Shown here: positions 7,541 to 9,714 of the stretch, piece after piece
How the letters are laid out: the number at the start of each line of letters is the position of its first letter
Position numbering within the stretch: the stretch's first letter is position 1
Made by a program: the position numbers and the translations under genes
The notes under the pieces: generated by a model
The model's input: only the letters and a program-made list of their open reading frames with translations
Database searches by the model: none
Told to the model about the DNA's origin: nothing
Assembly: GCA_913057845.1 (NCBI GenBank)
Contig: CAJXPC010000044.1
Span: 1-9,714, forward strand
Direction of reading: 5' to 3'
Source: an uncultured Pseudomonadota bacterium
GTDB taxonomy: Bacteria > Pseudomonadota > Gammaproteobacteria > Burkholderiales > Eutrophovitaceae
Length of the DNA: 9,714 bases

Positions 7541-7873
7541 ATGTTTGTATCAACAGCATTTGCCCAAACCGCGGATGGTTCAGCCGGCGGAATGGATATT
7601 ATGGGGATGTTGCCTCTAGTCCTCTTATTTGTTCTTTTGTATTTTTTGATGATTCGACCTCAGGCTAAAAAGCAAAAAGAGCATAAGGCGACATTGGATG
7701 CCCTCCAGAAGGGGGATGAGGTTGTTGCGGGTGGTGGTGTCTTGGGTAAGATCACCCATGTTGGAGATCAGTTTGTAACGATTGAGATTGCATCAGGTAC
7801 TGAAATTGTCGTGCAAAAACCCTCTGTTCAAACGGTATTGCCCAAAGGCACTTTGAAATCAGCGACTAATTAA
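7541..7873 (+). CDS. yajC: Sec translocon accessory subunit YajC
   Basis: YajC is a small inner-membrane protein that associates with SecD and SecF and with the SecYEG translocon. The 110-residue length is usual. One membrane segment (about 22-38, rich in Leu, Val and Phe) runs into the signature YFLMIRPQAKKQKEH (34-48), which places the charged C-terminal part in the cytoplasm. Then come GDEVVAGGGVLGKI (58-71) and a beta-rich C-terminal domain. AAGGAG lies just upstream of the ATG. secD begins 54 bp later. The N-terminal residues FVSTAFAQTA resemble other betaproteobacterial YajC proteins and are not a cleaved signal peptide as far as can be seen. Confidence 0.95.
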   Translation: MFVSTAFAQTADGSAGGMDIMGMLPLVLLFVLLYFLMIRPQAKKQKEHKATLDALQKGDEVVAGGGVLGKITHVGDQFVTIEIASGTEIVVQKPSVQTVLPKGTLKSATN

Positions 7874-7927
7874 ACTCCGATTATTGTTTTCGATTGGTAA
7901 GACAATTGATAATGAGATAACAGAATT

Positions 7928-9674
7928 ATGAACAGATATCCACTCTGGAAGTACCTCATCATCGTCACGGCTGTGCTCGCGGGTATTGTGTACACATTGC
8001 CAAATTTTTTCGGCGAATCACCCGCGATTCAAGTCTCCCCCCTACGTACTGGGGTAAAAGTTGACTTGCAGTTATTACAAAAGATCGACGATCTCCTCTC
8101 TGACGAAGGTATTGTTGCTCAAGCGTCTTATCTAGATAAAAATGGTGTTAAGGTCCGTTTTGAAGATGCAGATTCCCAGTTAAGGGCTAAGGATACGATT
8201 CAAAGTGACTTGGGTAAGGAATATGTTGTTGCTTTAAATCTGTTACCTAATTCCCCATCTTGGTTGACCTCCCTTAACGCCCTACCCATGTACCTTGGAC
8301 TTGATCTAAGGGGAGGGGTGCATTTTTTACTCCAAGTTGATATGCCTTCCGCATTACAACAAGCTAGAGAGAGTTACTTGCAGGACCTGCGTCAGGTAAT
8401 GCGGTCAGAAAACATTAGGTACTCGAAGATATCTACGGGTAAGACCTCAATTGACATAGAGTTTAGGGATGAATCGCTTAGAGATAATGCGATTGTAACG
8501 CTCGAGATCAAAGCATCTGACTTAACTTATTCGGTAGAGGAGCGATCAAATATTGCCGTTATCGTAGCTCAAATCAAACCTGAGGTTGAAAAACGAATCC
8601 AAGAGTTTGCGTTACAGCAAAATATTACAACTTTAAGAAATCGTGTGAATGAGCTTGGCGTTGCGGAGCCGATTGTTCAACAGTCTGGAGCGGACCGTGT
8701 GGTTGTCCAATTACCAGGTGTTCAGGATACAGCTAAGGCTAAGGATATCTTAGGTCGTACTGCGACACTCGAAGTGCGGTTGGTCGACGAGGATAAGATG
8801 GATCCGGCAAGCTTGCAGGCGGCGCAAGAAGGACGAATTCCCGCCGGCGATGATCTTATGTTTGATCGTGAAGGAACGCCATATTTACTCAAGAAAGAAG
8901 TCATTCTGACAGGTGATAGAATTGCTGATGCGCAACCTGGGTTTGATAGCACGACATCAGAGGCAGCCGTTCATCTAAGTTTGGACAGCCGAGGATCCTC
9001 CATTTTCCAAATGACGACGCGAGAAAATATCGGACGACGTATTGCGATGGTCCTCGTGGAAAAAGGTAGCACCGAGGTTGTGACGGCGCCTGTAGTGCGG
9101 GCAGAAATTCCAGGGGGCCGTGTGCAAATCAGTGGGAGTATGACTACAACTGAAGCACACGATACGGCGTTATTACTGAGGGCAGGTGCGCTGGCAGCAC
9201 CCATGGAAATTATTGAAGAGCGAACTGTTGGTCCTAGCCTTGGCGCCGATAATATCGAGCGAGGATTCAAGTCAACTTGGATTGGGTTTGCTGCTTTAGC
9301 TATCTTTATTGGCGTTTATTATGCTCTCTTCGGCGTTATTTCTGTTTTTGCATTAAGTGTCAACATGATGCTTTTGGTTGCAATTTTATCGATGTTGCAA
9401 GCAACACTGACATTGCCCGGCATCGCCGCGGTGGCGCTCACCTTGGGTATGGCTATTGATGCAAATGTGCTCATCAATGAGCGCATTAGAGAGGAAATTA
9501 GGAATGGGACCGCGCCACAGTCGGCGATAACTGCAGGCTACGAGCGGGCTTGGGGCACTATTTTAGACTCGAACATCACTACGCTTATTGCTGGCATTGC
9601 ACTGTTCTTTTTCGGTACTGGACCAATTCGAGGTTTTGCCGTTGTTCATTGTATCGGGATACTGACTTCGATGT
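7928..9674 (+). CDS. secD: Protein translocase subunit SecD, 3' truncated by contig end
   Basis: SecD, with SecF, uses the proton-motive force to help complete protein export through SecYEG. The ATG at 7928 gives MNRYPLWKYL, a first membrane segment (about 9-25) and TLPNFFGE (23-30). The large periplasmic P1 region follows, with GLDLRGG at 124-130. A membrane domain begins near W451, with LGMAIDANVLINERIREE at 506-523. D511 there corresponds to the essential proton-pathway Asp (D519 in E. coli as I recall). Genomic codons run to M582, plus the first T of what should be the Phe of the conserved TSMF. After base 9674 the reading frame continues into adapter, so a translated tail SVSYTHLTLPTNR is artefactual. 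The last membrane segment and C-terminus are missing. secF is expected next but lies outside. The Shine-Dalgarno before the start is weak. Confidence 0.96.
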
Positions 9675-9714
9675 CTGTCTCTTATACACATCTGACGCTG
9701 CCGACGAATAGAGA
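9675..9714. other. Nextera adapter, i5/read-1 side, with part of the index (artefact)
   Basis: Bases 9675-9693 are the reverse complement of the 19-bp Tn5 mosaic end, CTGTCTCTTATACACATCT. Bases 9694-9707 (GACGCTGCCGACGA) are the reverse complement of the read-1 adapter stem. The last seven bases, ATAGAGA, match the first seven of ATAGAGAG, the reverse complement of the S502/N502 i5 index CTCTCTAT. None of this is genomic. Confidence 0.97.

Noticed and set aside
9277..9459. A 60-codon open frame on the plus strand near the end.
   Set aside because: It is an out-of-frame shadow of the secD membrane domain; the secD frame from 7928 is continuous and matches the family.

Overview
The window reads as one complete assembled contig, not a slice of a larger one. 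Bases 1-25 and 9675-9714 are Illumina Nextera (Tn5) adapter, and the biological sequence is roughly 26-9674. Base composition looks mid-to-high 40s % GC by eye. Protein features point to Betaproteobacteria, most likely Burkholderiales: SecD begins MNRYPLWKY with TLPNFFGE nearby, Tgt begins [18 protein letters not shown], and the gene order queA-tgt-yajC-secD is typical. The taxonomic call is an inference from remembered family sequences, not from a search.

Left half (about 28-4893) is catabolic and accessory. Two plus-strand genes, an xdhC/coxI-type molybdenum-hydroxylase maturation factor (cut at its 5' end) and an SDR dehydrogenase, converge on a three-gene minus-strand set. That set runs D-2-hydroxyacid dehydrogenase, MhpD-like 2-oxo-alkenoate hydratase/decarboxylase, glutaryl-CoA dehydrogenase, with gaps of only 21 and 37 bp, so it is probably one operon. 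A hairpin lies in the 44-bp convergent gap. XdhC implies that a molybdenum hydroxylase is encoded beyond the left edge. The operon products fit breakdown of a ring-derived or dicarboxylic acid: hydration or decarboxylation of a 2-oxo-enoate, reduction or oxidation of a 2-hydroxy/2-oxo acid, and glutaryl-CoA to crotonyl-CoA. The substrate cannot be read from this window.

Centre (4894-5272) holds a minus-strand tRNA-Leu(CAA) with encoded CCA, a good sigma70-type promoter for it, and a small perfect palindrome between the tRNA and the catabolic operon.

Right half (5273-9674) is conserved housekeeping: queA and tgt (queuosine modification of tRNA), then yajC and secD (SecDF-YajC accessory complex of the Sec translocon). 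secD is cut by the contig end at codon 582. Any protein called to the end of the sequence carries an adapter-encoded tail.

I found no convincing previously undescribed system. The points most worth checking are the hydroxyacid dehydrogenase with Tyr where the catalytic Glu is expected, the unassigned catabolic operon, and the adapter sequence at both ends.
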